Source of the DNA: Actinokineospora baliensis
GTDB lineage: Bacteria; Actinomycetota; Actinomycetes; Mycobacteriales; Pseudonocardiaceae
NCBI RefSeq assembly: GCF_016907695.1
Contig: NZ_JAFBCK010000001.1
Location: forward strand, 372,001 to 436,000
Direction of reading: 5' to 3'
Length of the DNA: 64,000 nucleotides
Each line of letters starts with the position of its first letter. The first letter of the stretch is position 1. The position numbers and the translations under genes were made by a program. The notes beneath the pieces were generated by a model that was not told where the DNA came from, ran no database searches, and saw nothing but the letters and a program-made list of their open reading frames with translations. Shown in pieces: positions 48,928 to 58,000 of this stretch.

Positions 48928-48976
48928 CAATTCGGTGGAGCCTTCGCCGAACCGGGTGAAGAATTGTTTTTATTTT
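48928..48976 (+). terminator. Terminator of the fbiA-fbiB-nudix operon
   Basis: CAATTC (48928-48933) pairs with GAATTG (48961-48966) around an inner GC-containing hairpin and is followed directly by a T-rich run (tttttatttt). This is the most textbook intrinsic terminator in the window. Confidence 0.6.
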
Positions 48977-49034
48977 GCCGGACAATCGCGTGTCCGCCCC
49001 GGCGCCGACTTTTCCCGGTTGCTAGCTTTTACCC

Positions 49035-49550
49035 ATGACCGAGGAATTCGCCTGGCTGCTGCGCTACGACGACCGCGGCGACGTCCTGCTGGAAGCGGCG
49101 CACGCCAAGCGCAGGGCGGGCGAGCCGACCGCGGCCATCGGTTACCTGGACGAGGCCATCGCGCTGGGCGGGGAGGACCGCGGTTTCGCCAGGGTCGCCC
49201 TGGCGGACCTGCTGTTCGAACTGGGCCGCTACGACGACGCGGCGACCCAACTGGAGGCGCTGCGCACCGAACTGCCGGTGTACCCGGCGCCGTGCGAACT
49301 CGCCGCGGAACTGCACACCACGCGCGGCGACAAGCACGAGGCGCTGCACTGGTATTCGCTGGCCATCGCGAACCTGCCCGCGCACGAGATCGCGGAATTG
49401 GACCAGTCCACCGGGGCGTCGTCTTATGCCAACAGCCTGCTGATCGCCCGCAGGCGGGTTCGCCACGCGCTGGGTTACGCGCCGGACGACTGGGACAACT
49501 GCGTCATCCCCGCCGACACCGCGATCCGCGGCCGTCACATCCGGCGGTAG
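49035..49550 (+). CDS. TPR-like helical-repeat protein
   Basis: 171 residues of mostly alpha-helical text. EAAHAKRRAGEPTAAIGYLDEAI and ADLLFELGRYDDAATQLEAL have TPR-type spacing of small and aromatic residues, and TRGDKHEALHWYSLAIANL gives a third helix pair. It ends with a basic GRHIRR. No enzyme motif. TPR-like proteins are usually protein-binding adaptors; the partner is unknown. ATG 49035 lies in a gap with unusual AT-rich leader and palindrome; the 3' end overlaps the glycosylase gene by 16 bases. Confidence 0.72.
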   Translation: MTEEFAWLLRYDDRGDVLLEAAHAKRRAGEPTAAIGYLDEAIALGGEDRGFARVALADLLFELGRYDDAATQLEALRTELPVYPAPCELAAELHTTRGDKHEALHWYSLAIANLPAHEIAELDQSTGASSYANSLLIARRRVRHALGYAPDDWDNCVIPADTAIRGRHIRR

Positions 49551-50440
49551 TCCTTCGCCGAGAGCCGGGGCCCGAAGCGGGGTTTGGCGAACCCGCTCGC
49601 CTCGATGTAGCGGACCGCGCGCTGACGGTGCGGCGCGTAGGGCGCCAGCAGTTCGAGCATCCCCCGGTCGTCGGTCTTGCGGCCGGTCAGCGCGTACCCG
49701 ACGATCGCCGGGATGTGGTAGTCGCCGACGCTCACCGCGTCCGGGTCGCCCCAGGCCCGTTGCGCGACCTCCGCGGCGGTCCACACGCCGATCCCCGGCA
49801 CCTTGCGCAGCAGCAACCGGCCCGCCACCCCGCGCAGCACCGCGGCGTTCTCCAGCCGCCCGGCGACCTGGGCCGCGGCGATGATCGCCCGCCGCCGCGC
49901 CGAGTCGACGCCCGCCCGGTGCCACTCCCAGTCCGCGATCCCCAGCACCGCGGCCGGGGTCGGCGGGACGAACATCCCGGCGGGCACCGGCCCCGGCGCG
50001 GGTTCGCCGAAGCGCACCGCGAGTTCGCGCCAGGACTGCCTCGCCTCCTGCCCGGTCACCTTCTGCTCCAGCACCGCCGCGAGCAGCACGTCCCACACCC
50101 GTCCCGTGGCACCCAGCCGGATGCCCGGCAGCCCCCGCTTGGCCTCGGCGACCAGCGGGTGCAACGGCTCGAACCCGGAGTCGTCGTCCTCGGCGCCCAG
50201 CAGCGCGGGCAGCCCGTCGAGCAACGTGACCGCGCCAGGCCCCCAGGCAGTGGCCGTGACGTCCTCGGCCGCCCGGGTGAGCAACAGCGTGCCCGGCCCA
50301 TCGGCGGTGTTGGCCGCCAACCAGGCCCCGGCGGTGTCCTGGCGGAACGCCGGGTCGCTCGAACCGCGCCGCAGCGGCCGCAGGACCTGCGCGAGGTCGA
50401 GCGGGTAGTCGGGGCGCCAAACGCGGCTGGTGGACGTCAT
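49535..50440 (-). CDS. AlkA-like HhH-GPD DNA glycosylase
   Basis: 301 residues. The C-terminal half carries the helix-hairpin-helix LLRKVPGIGVWTAAEVAQRA followed by DPDAVSVGDYHIP, where the Asp of VGDYH is the catalytic aspartate of HhH-GPD glycosylases. VLEQKVTGQEARQSW is the N-terminal helix pattern of the AlkA group. It should remove alkylated bases. No iron-sulphur cysteines are present. ATG 50440 or the GTG one codon earlier. Confidence 0.88.
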   Translation of the reverse strand: MTSTSRVWRPDYPLDLAQVLRPLRRGSSDPAFRQDTAGAWLAANTADGPGTLLLTRAAEDVTATAWGPGAVTLLDGLPALLGAEDDDSGFEPLHPLVAEAKRGLPGIRLGATGRVWDVLLAAVLEQKVTGQEARQSWRELAVRFGEPAPGPVPAGMFVPPTPAAVLGIADWEWHRAGVDSARRRAIIAAAQVAGRLENAAVLRGVAGRLLLRKVPGIGVWTAAEVAQRAWGDPDAVSVGDYHIPAIVGYALTGRKTDDRGMLELLAPYAPHRQRAVRYIEASGFAKPRFGPRLSAKDYRRM

Positions 50441-50510
50441 CACGGGGACCGTACCGGCAGGTTGGTTACAGTTGACGCCACCGTGCTCCAGCCCCTAGCA
50501 CCGAGGACCC

Positions 50511-51626
50511 GTGCCAGTGACGCTGTCAGAACTGTTCGTAGTCGTCCCCGCGGGTGGCAGCGGGACCCGCCTGTGGCCGCTGTCGCGCGCGGGCAACCCC
50601 AAGTTCCTGCACGCGCTCACCGGGACCGACCGCTCGCTGCTGCAGGCGACCTTCGACCGGCTGACCCCGCTCGCCCCGCCGGAGCGGCTGCTGGTGGTCA
50701 CCGGCACCGCGCACGCGGCAGGCGTGGCCAGGCAGCTGCCGGACCTGCCCGACCGCAACATCCTGGTCGAGCCGTTCGCCAGGGACTCGTGCGCGGCGAT
50801 CGCGCTGGCCGCCGCGGTGATCGAGCGGCGCAGCCCCGGCGCGGTGATGGCCTCGTTCGCCGCGGACCACCTGATCACCGACACCGACGAGTTCGCGCGG
50901 ACGGTCGAGCGGGCGGTGGCCGGTGCCCGCGAGGGCTACCTGATGACGATCGGCATCACGCCGACCCGTCCGGAGACCGGTTACGGCTACCTGCAGCTGA
51001 GCGCCCCCGCCGAGCGCGGGGTGATCCAGCCGGTGCTGGAGTTCAAGGAGAAGCCGTCGCTGGAGGTGGCCACCCGGTACGTGGAGTCGGGCGCGTACCT
51101 GTGGAACGCCAGCATGTTCGTCTGGCGGACGGACCTGTTCCTGGCCGAGCTGGCCGCGCGCAGGCCGGACGTGGCGGGCCCGATCGCCGCGATCGCGGCG
51201 GCGTGGGACACCGACGAGCAGGAGGACGTGCTCGCCGAGCTGTGGCCGACGGTGCCGAAGGTGGCCGTGGAGTACGCGGTGATGGAGCCCGCCGCCGAGG
51301 AGGGCAAGGTCGCGACCGTGCCGGGCGACTTCGGCTGGAGCGACATCGGCGACTTCGAGACCGTGGTCCGGTTGCTCGGCACCGACGTCGGCGAGGGCGG
51401 CCGCTCGTTCACCTCCGAGGCGGGCGGGAGCCGGGCCGTGGTGGTCGACGGGTCGGATGTGATCGTGGTGCCCAACGGCGGTCGGCTGGTGGCGACCCTG
51501 GGCGTGCGGGACCTGATCGTGGTCGACACCGAGGACGCGGTGCTGGTCTGCGACCGGGACCGGGCCCAGGACATCAAGCGGCTCACCGAGATCCTGCGCG
51601 AGCGCGGCGACGCCGACTACCTGTGA
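50511..51626 (+). CDS. manC: Mannose-1-phosphate guanylyltransferase
   Basis: 371-residue nucleotidyltransferase making GDP-mannose from mannose-1-P and GTP. Signature VVPAGGSGTRLWPLSR, the PEP-like NILVEPFARDSCAAIALAA, FAADHLI, ETGYGYLQLS and the sugar-site VLEFKEKPSLEVATRYV plus GAYLWNASMFVW. C-terminal GDFGWSDIGDF is characteristic. It completes the manA-manB-manC route present in this window and sits at the Rv3264c position next to wbbL. GTG 50511 start; no strong ribosome site is obvious. Confidence 0.94.
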   Translation: MPVTLSELFVVVPAGGSGTRLWPLSRAGNPKFLHALTGTDRSLLQATFDRLTPLAPPERLLVVTGTAHAAGVARQLPDLPDRNILVEPFARDSCAAIALAAAVIERRSPGAVMASFAADHLITDTDEFARTVERAVAGAREGYLMTIGITPTRPETGYGYLQLSAPAERGVIQPVLEFKEKPSLEVATRYVESGAYLWNASMFVWRTDLFLAELAARRPDVAGPIAAIAAAWDTDEQEDVLAELWPTVPKVAVEYAVMEPAAEEGKVATVPGDFGWSDIGDFETVVRLLGTDVGEGGRSFTSEAGGSRAVVVDGSDVIVVPNGGRLVATLGVRDLIVVDTEDAVLVCDRDRAQDIKRLTEILRERGDADYL

Positions 51627-51641
51627 ATCCGACTCGGATTC
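51625..51641 (+). terminator. Short hairpin at the manC stop
   Basis: gaatccg-act-cggattc forms a 7-base stem directly at the manC stop codon. Small and without a U-tract, so only a weak terminator candidate. Confidence 0.3.
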
Positions 51642-51768
51642 CACGATGATCGGCCTGGCCCGATGACGCGGCGTGCCGAGCGGGATACTCTGACGGGGCA
51701 AGGTCGTGTTTTGCCGTAGGACAAGCAGTGCCGAACACCACTGGCAGCGACGCAGGAGAGGCCGCCAC

Positions 51769-52146
51769 ATGGACCCCCGTGACCGGGCCGATGCCATCCT
51801 GGCGCGGGCCCGCGCGCGCGGCGCCTACGTCGTCACCCCGGACAGCGCCATCTCCCCGATGGACGCCGCCGCGACCCTGCAGATCCCCAGGGCCGTGGTC
51901 GCCGCCATAGACGAGGCCGACCCGGACGTCACCATGGTCTTCCCCGCGGATTCGGACGCCTTCCGCCCCACCGCCGAACTCCCGGCGATAGCGCAGGAAG
52001 CCGCCACCCAGTCGGTGGCCGCCCCACCGCGCCCGTACCCCAGGCAGCAGCACCCGCACCCGGCGGACGGCATGGTGCCGACCGTACGGCCGCAACCGCA
52101 CCCGGGCCGCCCCTCCCTGTCCCAGCGCCTCGACGGCGACCGCTGA
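51769..52146 (+). CDS. Small conserved protein of unknown function
   Basis: 125 residues: an N-terminal folded-looking part (MDPRDRADAILARARARGAY, VVTPDSAISPMDAAATLQIP, RAVVAAIDEADPDVTMVFP) and a Pro/His/Gln-rich disordered tail ending SLSQRLDGDR. ATG 51769 is supported by GGAGAGG six bases upstream. I do not recognise the family; the first 50 residues resemble a short helical motif often seen in actinobacterial orphan proteins. No signal peptide or membrane span. Confidence 0.6.
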   Translation: MDPRDRADAILARARARGAYVVTPDSAISPMDAAATLQIPRAVVAAIDEADPDVTMVFPADSDAFRPTAELPAIAQEAATQSVAAPPRPYPRQQHPHPADGMVPTVRPQPHPGRPSLSQRLDGDR

Positions 52147-52226
52147 CCGTCCTGTTCGGACTGTCAGTGCGGCGGTGCGCCACAACCAGGTGCCGCGCGG
52201 GCCCGGGTCGACCGAGTTGTTGCGGC

Positions 52227-52676
52227 GCAACGCCGCTAGCGGGTAGCCAGTCGCAGGCGTAGTGCCAGGCCCGCCTTGATCGCGACGCGGACGCCGAACC
52301 GGCGGTCAATGCCACACATAGGTCGGCGCCGACAAGGTGGTGGTAGGAACCAGCCTCGCGGGGCGGCCGCCAGGGTGCGCAGTAGCGGGATCGAGCCTCG
52401 TGACACGGCGCCCGGGTGAACGTCAGCGACGATCACGTGCCCGCCCGGCGGCGTCGAGGGCGACTCTCGGCGCCACCCAGGAACCGTGCACCACCGGCTC
52501 GTCGATCGCGAAAGCCGTGTTCCCCGAGGCGCTGTAGGTCGACGACCGCCAGCGACGGGTCGGCTCGTGAACCACCAACCCACCTAAACGGCGGCCCAGG
52601 CGGGCTATTGCAACGCCGCTAGCGGGTGGCCAACCGCAGGCGCAGTGCCAGGCCCGCCTTGATCGCGATGCGGACG
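52227..52676. repeat. Direct repeat of the wbbL 3' end (67 bp, two copies)
   Basis: Positions 52227-52293 repeat 52610-52676, the true last 19 codons of wbbL, with about seven differences. Both keep AIKAGLALRLRLATR and the stop. The 316 bases between are not repeated. This is the third place in the window where a gene end is found duplicated. Confidence 0.8.
52236..52609 (-). pseudogene. Degraded remnant ending in a wbbL-like tail
   Basis: On the minus strand a frame ends with IDRRFGVRVAIKAG and the wbbL C-terminus. Just before it, the alignment to wbbL (ADRHRG, then VRIAIK) continues for a few residues with a small deletion, hinting at a decayed wbbL paralogue rather than only a copied tail. 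Further upstream, another frame reads ASGNTAFAIDEPVVHGSW and VAPRVALDAAG, protein-like but interrupted. No intact gene; the whole 52147-52618 gap is best read as scar tissue. Confidence 0.45.
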
Positions 52677-53482
52677 GGGGCCCAGGCCGGGCCGCGGTGG
52701 CGGTCGGCGATGTAGCGGTAGGCGCTGTCGTGGTGGGCGGCGAGCATCTTGTCGGAGACCTTGGCCGTGGAGACGCCCTGGATGTGCATGACGGTGGCGG
52801 AGGGGACGTAGACGTTCTGCCAGCCCGCTTCGCCGAGGCGCTCGCCGAGGTCGACGTCCTCGAAGTACATGAAGTACCGGGTGTCGAAGCCGTCGACGGA
52901 GTCGAAGGCGGTCCGGCGCAGCAGCAGGCAGGACCCGGACAGCCACCCCGCGACCCGCTCGCGCACGTCGGTGGCGGACTGCTTGTAGGCGCGGGTCCAC
53001 GGGTTGGCGGGCCACACCTTGCCCAGCACGCCGTGCCCGATGCCCTTGCCGAGCGAGGGGACCTCCCGCGCCGACGGGTACACGGTGCCGTCGCGCTCGG
53101 TGATCAGCGGGCCGAACGCGCCGCCGCGCGGCCAGCGCTCGGCGGCGGCGAGCAGGTCGTCGAGCGAACCGGGGGCCCACTCCAGGTCCGGGTTGGCCAC
53201 CACGACCCAGCCGTACTCGGGGCCGAGCGCGGCCACGCCGCGGTTGGCGCCGCCGCCGTAGCCGAGGTTGCCGCCGGTGCGGACCAGGTCGACGTGGTCG
53301 TGCGCGGCCGAGGCGGCCTCGGGGGCGCCGTCGACCGAGCCGTTGTCGGCCAGCACGACCCGGACCTCGCGGGTGGTGGCGGCGGCCAGGGTCTGGATGA
53401 ACCGCTCCAGGGTGTCCCCGGGCGAGTAGGTCACGGTCACCACGGCGATCCGGTCGCCGTAGGCGGTGGGTTCAGCGGTCAC
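52619..53482 (-). CDS. wbbL: Rhamnosyltransferase WbbL (GT2)
   Basis: 287-residue GT2 enzyme that adds rhamnose from dTDP-rhamnose to GlcNAc-PP-decaprenol, making the linker of arabinogalactan to peptidoglycan in mycolata-type walls. Seen: AVVTVTYSPGDTLERFIQTL, VVLADNGSVDG, NLGYGGGANRGVAAL, VVVANPDLEW, and FDTRYFMYFEDVDLGERL with the catalytic Asp. The close neighbours rmlD and rmlB supply the donor. GTG 53482 start (VTAEPTAYGD). The 3' end is duplicated downstream. Linker chemistry in this organism is inferred from relatives. Confidence 0.88.
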   Translation of the reverse strand: MTAEPTAYGDRIAVVTVTYSPGDTLERFIQTLAAATTREVRVVLADNGSVDGAPEAASAAHDHVDLVRTGGNLGYGGGANRGVAALGPEYGWVVVANPDLEWAPGSLDDLLAAAERWPRGGAFGPLITERDGTVYPSAREVPSLGKGIGHGVLGKVWPANPWTRAYKQSATDVRERVAGWLSGSCLLLRRTAFDSVDGFDTRYFMYFEDVDLGERLGEAGWQNVYVPSATVMHIQGVSTAKVSDKMLAAHHDSAYRYIADRHRGPAWAPVRIAIKAGLALRLRLATR

Positions 53483-53887
53483 GACCCGACATTGTGCCCG
53501 ACCCGCCCCCGGCGCCGAACCCGCACGCACCCGGTCACCCAGCGCGCTCGCCGCCGCCGACCAGATCTTTCACGAACGGGTGAACTTCCGCCTGCCGCTC
53601 GCTCCACTCTGGACATAGCGACCTCCGTTGTGCGCCAACCGGACGCCGTGGGTTGGGGCGATCGGGTGAGGCGGCGGCGGCGCCCGTGCCGACGCCGCGG
53701 GCGCGACCCCCCGTTTCCTGCCGTTGAGCACCCATCACGCGCTGCGATGAGGCACGCTATGGCTGGCGGCACCACGCGCGCGAGGAGGCAGGATTGGCTC
53801 AGGGCACCCGACCGGTCCGCCGCGCGCGCACGCCCCTCGCGCGCGGGCTCGGCGCCGCGACCGCACGGCAGTCAGGGGGACACCCGC
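53483..53887. other. 405-base divergent gap between wbbL and the GT4 gene
   Basis: No supported gene. It must carry both promoters. Composition is high-GC with a few AT-richer spots (around 53563-53580 and 53612-53640); I could not identify a clear promoter pair. Confidence 0.4.
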
Positions 53888-54970
53888 ATGCCTAAGCCGA
53901 TTCGGGTACTGATCGACGGGACACCGCTGCTGGGCAACCGCACCGGCATCGGCCGCTACACCGCCGCACTGGCCGAGGAACTCGCTTCGTCGTCCCATGT
54001 GGACATGCGCGCGGTCGCGTTCACGCTGCGCGGCTGGCGCGGGCTGCGCCGGGTCCTGCCGCACGGGGTGCGGGCGCGCGGCATCCCGTCACCCGCGGGC
54101 CTGTTGCGCGCGGCGTGGCTGCGGGGGACGTTCCCGCCGGTGGAGCTGTTCGCCGGGCTCACCGATGTGGTGCACGGCACCAACTTCGTGCTCCCGGCCG
54201 CGTTCCGCGCCGGTGGCGTGCTGACCGTCCACAACCTCAGCTTCCTGGACTACCCCGAGGAACTCTCGCGTTTCGACACCCGGCTGCCCGAGCTGGTCCG
54301 GGTCTCGGCGCACCGCGCGGGGGTCGTGTGCGCCCCGAGCCGGGCGGTGGCCGACCTGGTGGTGTCGCGGCTGGAGGTCCCGGAGGAGAAGGTCCGGGTG
54401 ACCCCGCTCGGCGTCGACCCGGCGTGGTTCACCGCCCGCCCGCCCAACCCGGACCTGGCCAAGCGGCTGAACCTGCCCAGGGAGTACCTGCTGTACGTGG
54501 GCTCCCCCGGCCCGCGCAAAGCCCTCGACTGGCTGATCAAGGCCCACGCGAACACCCCGGCGCTGCCCCCGCTGGTCCTGGTCGGACCCGGCCACACGGC
54601 ATCGGGCGGCCGGGTCCGCACCACCGGCTACCTGTCCGAAGCAGACCTCCGCAGCGTCGTCGCGGGGGCGTCCGCGCTGACACTGCCCTCGCGCGACGAG
54701 GGCTTCGGCCTCCCGGTCATCGAAGCCATGGCCTGCGACGTCCCCGTCGTCTGCACGGACGTCGCCGCCCTGCGGGAAGTCGCGGGCGACCACGCCCACC
54801 TGGTCCCCTTCGGCGAGATAGACGCCATGGCGGCGGCGCTGACCGAGGCCCTGGAAAGCCGCCTGACCCCCGGCAAGATCAGCGAACGCCGAGCCCACGC
54901 CGCCGCCTACACCTGGCGCCGCTGCGCCGAACTCACCGTCGCCGCCTACCGCGCCGCCGCCGACCGCTGA
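53888..54970 (+). CDS. GT4 glycosyltransferase
   Basis: 360-residue GT-B fold enzyme. The N-terminal Rossmann half starts IRVLIDGTPLLGNRTGIGRY, with DVVHGTNFVLPAAF and AGVVCAPSRAVADLVVSRL. The C-terminal donor half has VTPLGVDPAWF, YLLYVGSPGPRKALDWLIKA and the E-x7-E motif in RDEGFGLPVIEAMACDVPVV. An NDP-sugar donor, probably GDP-mannose given the neighbouring man genes, is inferred. ATG 53888 with a purine-rich stretch upstream. A glycosyltransferase inserted between wbbL and the rml genes fits an envelope-glycan role. Confidence 0.9.
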   Translation: MPKPIRVLIDGTPLLGNRTGIGRYTAALAEELASSSHVDMRAVAFTLRGWRGLRRVLPHGVRARGIPSPAGLLRAAWLRGTFPPVELFAGLTDVVHGTNFVLPAAFRAGGVLTVHNLSFLDYPEELSRFDTRLPELVRVSAHRAGVVCAPSRAVADLVVSRLEVPEEKVRVTPLGVDPAWFTARPPNPDLAKRLNLPREYLLYVGSPGPRKALDWLIKAHANTPALPPLVLVGPGHTASGGRVRTTGYLSEADLRSVVAGASALTLPSRDEGFGLPVIEAMACDVPVVCTDVAALREVAGDHAHLVPFGEIDAMAAALTEALESRLTPGKISERRAHAAAYTWRRCAELTVAAYRAAADR

Positions 54971-55023
54971 GGCCGCCATCTCCCGAGTCATATGGAAACG
55001 GTGGACCACGAGTCGATTGCGGA

Positions 55024-58000
55024 CTATTCGGAGCAGAGCATCACGGGTCGTGCGACCTGCAACACGCTATCATGGAAGACTGACAGAAGGTCGCGAACCT
55101 GCATGGCGGACAAGTTCTCGCTGTCCAAGTGTGCGCGGAGCTTCTTGCAACTGAGGCCGGGCTGGACAATCGCAACGGTGCCCTGAACCAGCGGGCGACT
55201 GCGTGCGAGAGACAGGGACTCCGCCCTACCTGCGACACCACAAACTACGAGCAGCTGACTTCTTCGGCCGTGCACGACAGTCGCCTTCGGCTTTGATGCT
55301 CCTGTGAGACGCTTGCCAAGCTCGTTCCAGAAGCCGGGATCAGTGACCCAACGACGGCTCTTGATGGCCTGCGCTACGACTTCCTGAAGGTCCATGACAC
55401 GAACCGACGGCTTCTTACCGCCAGCATACTTCGCGTGCCACAGTCCCACCGATACCGTAGTGCCCTCGATCTCGACGACGATGTAATCCGCGAACTCGCC
55501 ACCTCCGTCGTTGTGCACGATCCACCGGTGCCGTCCGCGTTTCGGTTGCCCGTTGAGGTAGTTCTCCAACTCCTCGTGGATGGACCGCCCGTCGCCTTTT
55601 TCAGCGGCCTTCTTGCGAGTCTCGGCTTCAAGATTCACACCAGTCCAGCCTAGCGTGCTGAACTCCATATTCGGCAGCGATCGGGTCGTCGACCTGCTGT
55701 TGACGATGACGGTGCCGTGCACGGTGTCGCCGTTGCCGAAGAAGATCGTGGGTGGACGGTCCGTCAACAAGTCGCTCAAGCTGACAGCTACACCGTAGCC
55801 GCGGCCGACCACGAGGTCGTGTCCGATTGCGGTGACTTCTGCTGCCACGTCGAGACTGCCAGCCCAGACGGCACGGCGAGAGTCTCCCGAGCCGGTGAAC
55901 GCCTGCAGCAGGAGCTCGTCGTGGCCCGACTGGAGCATGTCGGCTTCAAACTCGAGCGTGTCCAAGGGACCGACATCTTCGATCGTCCAACCCATCCCGA
56001 TCAACGCAGGGTCAAGTTCGACCGCGATGGGCAGCTCGACCGGCCACGCCATAAGTCGTGTTCCACGATTGACCTGAGGGAGCAATTGGCCCGTCTGGGC
56101 ACCCGGCGGGAACCAGTAGCGCTCAGCGAGGTCGTCGACGAACGCCTCATAGCGCAGCAACGGACTGTACCTGGTCTCCCAGTATTTGCCTTTGGCTGTG
56201 GCAACGCCCGCGGTGAAGGTGCCTTCGTCGTCGGCTACTTGGATCATCGCGTGGCCCAGGGAACCGTAGGCAGTGTCGACTTCTCGCAAGCCGCGGTCGA
56301 CGCCTTTGCCAGCGAACATCCGGTAGCTGGTCGTTCCGGTGGAGCCACCGTAGTTGTTGCGTAGGCCGACGGAAGAGACAGATTGCCTAGTGAAACTGTC
56401 GAATGCTGCTTGCAGCTTGCCCGGGTCGGCAAGGTCGCTGCGCTGCCGGATATCGAGGAGGTCGAGGAGATCCCGACTGAGACCGTTGTCTTCGACGTTC
56501 ACGAAAAGGAGATCGGGACGGTCTGTCCTGGTTGCGTCTCGGCGGGTAATCAGGTGAAGTTGATACCGGGACGCGTCGAGCCCTGGCGCGTTGTGCCACG
56601 CCGGACGCTCAACAGATTCAGTGATTACCATAAACGTGGTACAAGCGGAATTGAAGCCCGAGTGGAGGATTAGCTTTCCTCTGAGAGCCTTGCCCTCACG
56701 CAGATCCTCGGGAATGACACCATCCTCAAACGCCCGCGGCATTGCGTGGATCCGTGGGCGCAGTTCGCGGATCACGACCCGACGAAGTGGTTGCACCGCA
56801 TCGAGAGTGAGGTGGGGCGGAGCATCACCGAACTGACGGGCGTACTGACGATTATCACGATGGCTCTGCACTTCGTCATCGATAATGCCAGGCAGAATTA
56901 CGGCCCAGTCCTGGTCCTCTCCGTACAGTTTGCGGACTACGCCCTGCAACTCGGGGTAGACGTCGATGTCCTTTGCGGTAACGAGGACTGAGGACTGCGG
57001 GTATTTGTCGTCTACTCGGGCGAGCCTACCAATCAGTTGTGCGGTCGCGGGCAACGACCGATGCTTATCATGATAAGCGATGAGCCTGAGACTTGGCAGG
57101 TCGAAACCCTCGATCAGCATGCCGACTACTGCCACAGCGCGCAGTCGGCCGCATCGAAGGTCTGAAGTGATCTGCCTTTGGCGGGTGCCGGACATTCCTG
57201 AGTGAAGCACTTCAATGTTCACACCAGCGGTTCGGTACAGGGCGGCCAGCTGCGTAGCTCGTTGCCTGGAGGCTGCGCGCACCAACAGCGTGCTGGTCGC
57301 ATGTTCGCCTGTACCGAGGATTCCGACCGTCGCTTCCAGAACAGCTCGATCTGTGTCATCGCGCGATCCCCAGCGAGACTGGTCGAGAATGACCGGCTGG
57401 ATCGGCTTGAAGATGCGCTCTTCGAGTGCCTGCCGCAAAGGATAGTGGTAAACGTGCTCGCCAGGCAGCCTTTGCCCGTCGAGCCGTCGTGGCGTAGCCG
57501 TGAGAAGGACAGACTTCGCTTGGCCAAAGTACTCGAGGATGGCGCGCCAAGTGGGAGCCGTGCTGTGGTGTGCTTCATCAATAATGATCAGATCAAAAAG
57601 GTCGACAGGCGGCTGCATGTTGCCGTAGTGAACTGGACTAATGGTACCTGGCGAGGCGACGACGACTTCGTACTGCTCGACATTGACCCAGTCCTGTACG
57701 CGAGCCTTGAGTTCGAGAACTCGGGGTGCGCCGCCGCCGTCGATGGCTCCGATGCGCTGCAGAAGGGAGAGATCCACGAAGGCTTCACTGAGCTGTTCCC
57801 GCAGCTCGACCGAGGGGACAACGACAAGGACCCGTTTCGCGGACAACAAGAAGGGTGCAGCCAAAGCGATAGCTGATTTCCCAGTACCGGTGGGCAGTGA
57901 CACCAGGGCGGGAGTCGTCCGAGGCAAGGACCAGTGGGCGAGCAGAGCAGCCAAGGCGCCGCGCTGGGGGCTCCGCCACTGCGGCTTGGCAGCGGATTCG

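Noticed and set aside
48935..51649. A 904-codon plus-strand frame crossing the TPR, glycosylase and manC genes
   Set aside because: Arg/Gly/Pro-rich text typical of a wrong frame; it spans three well-supported genes on both strands.
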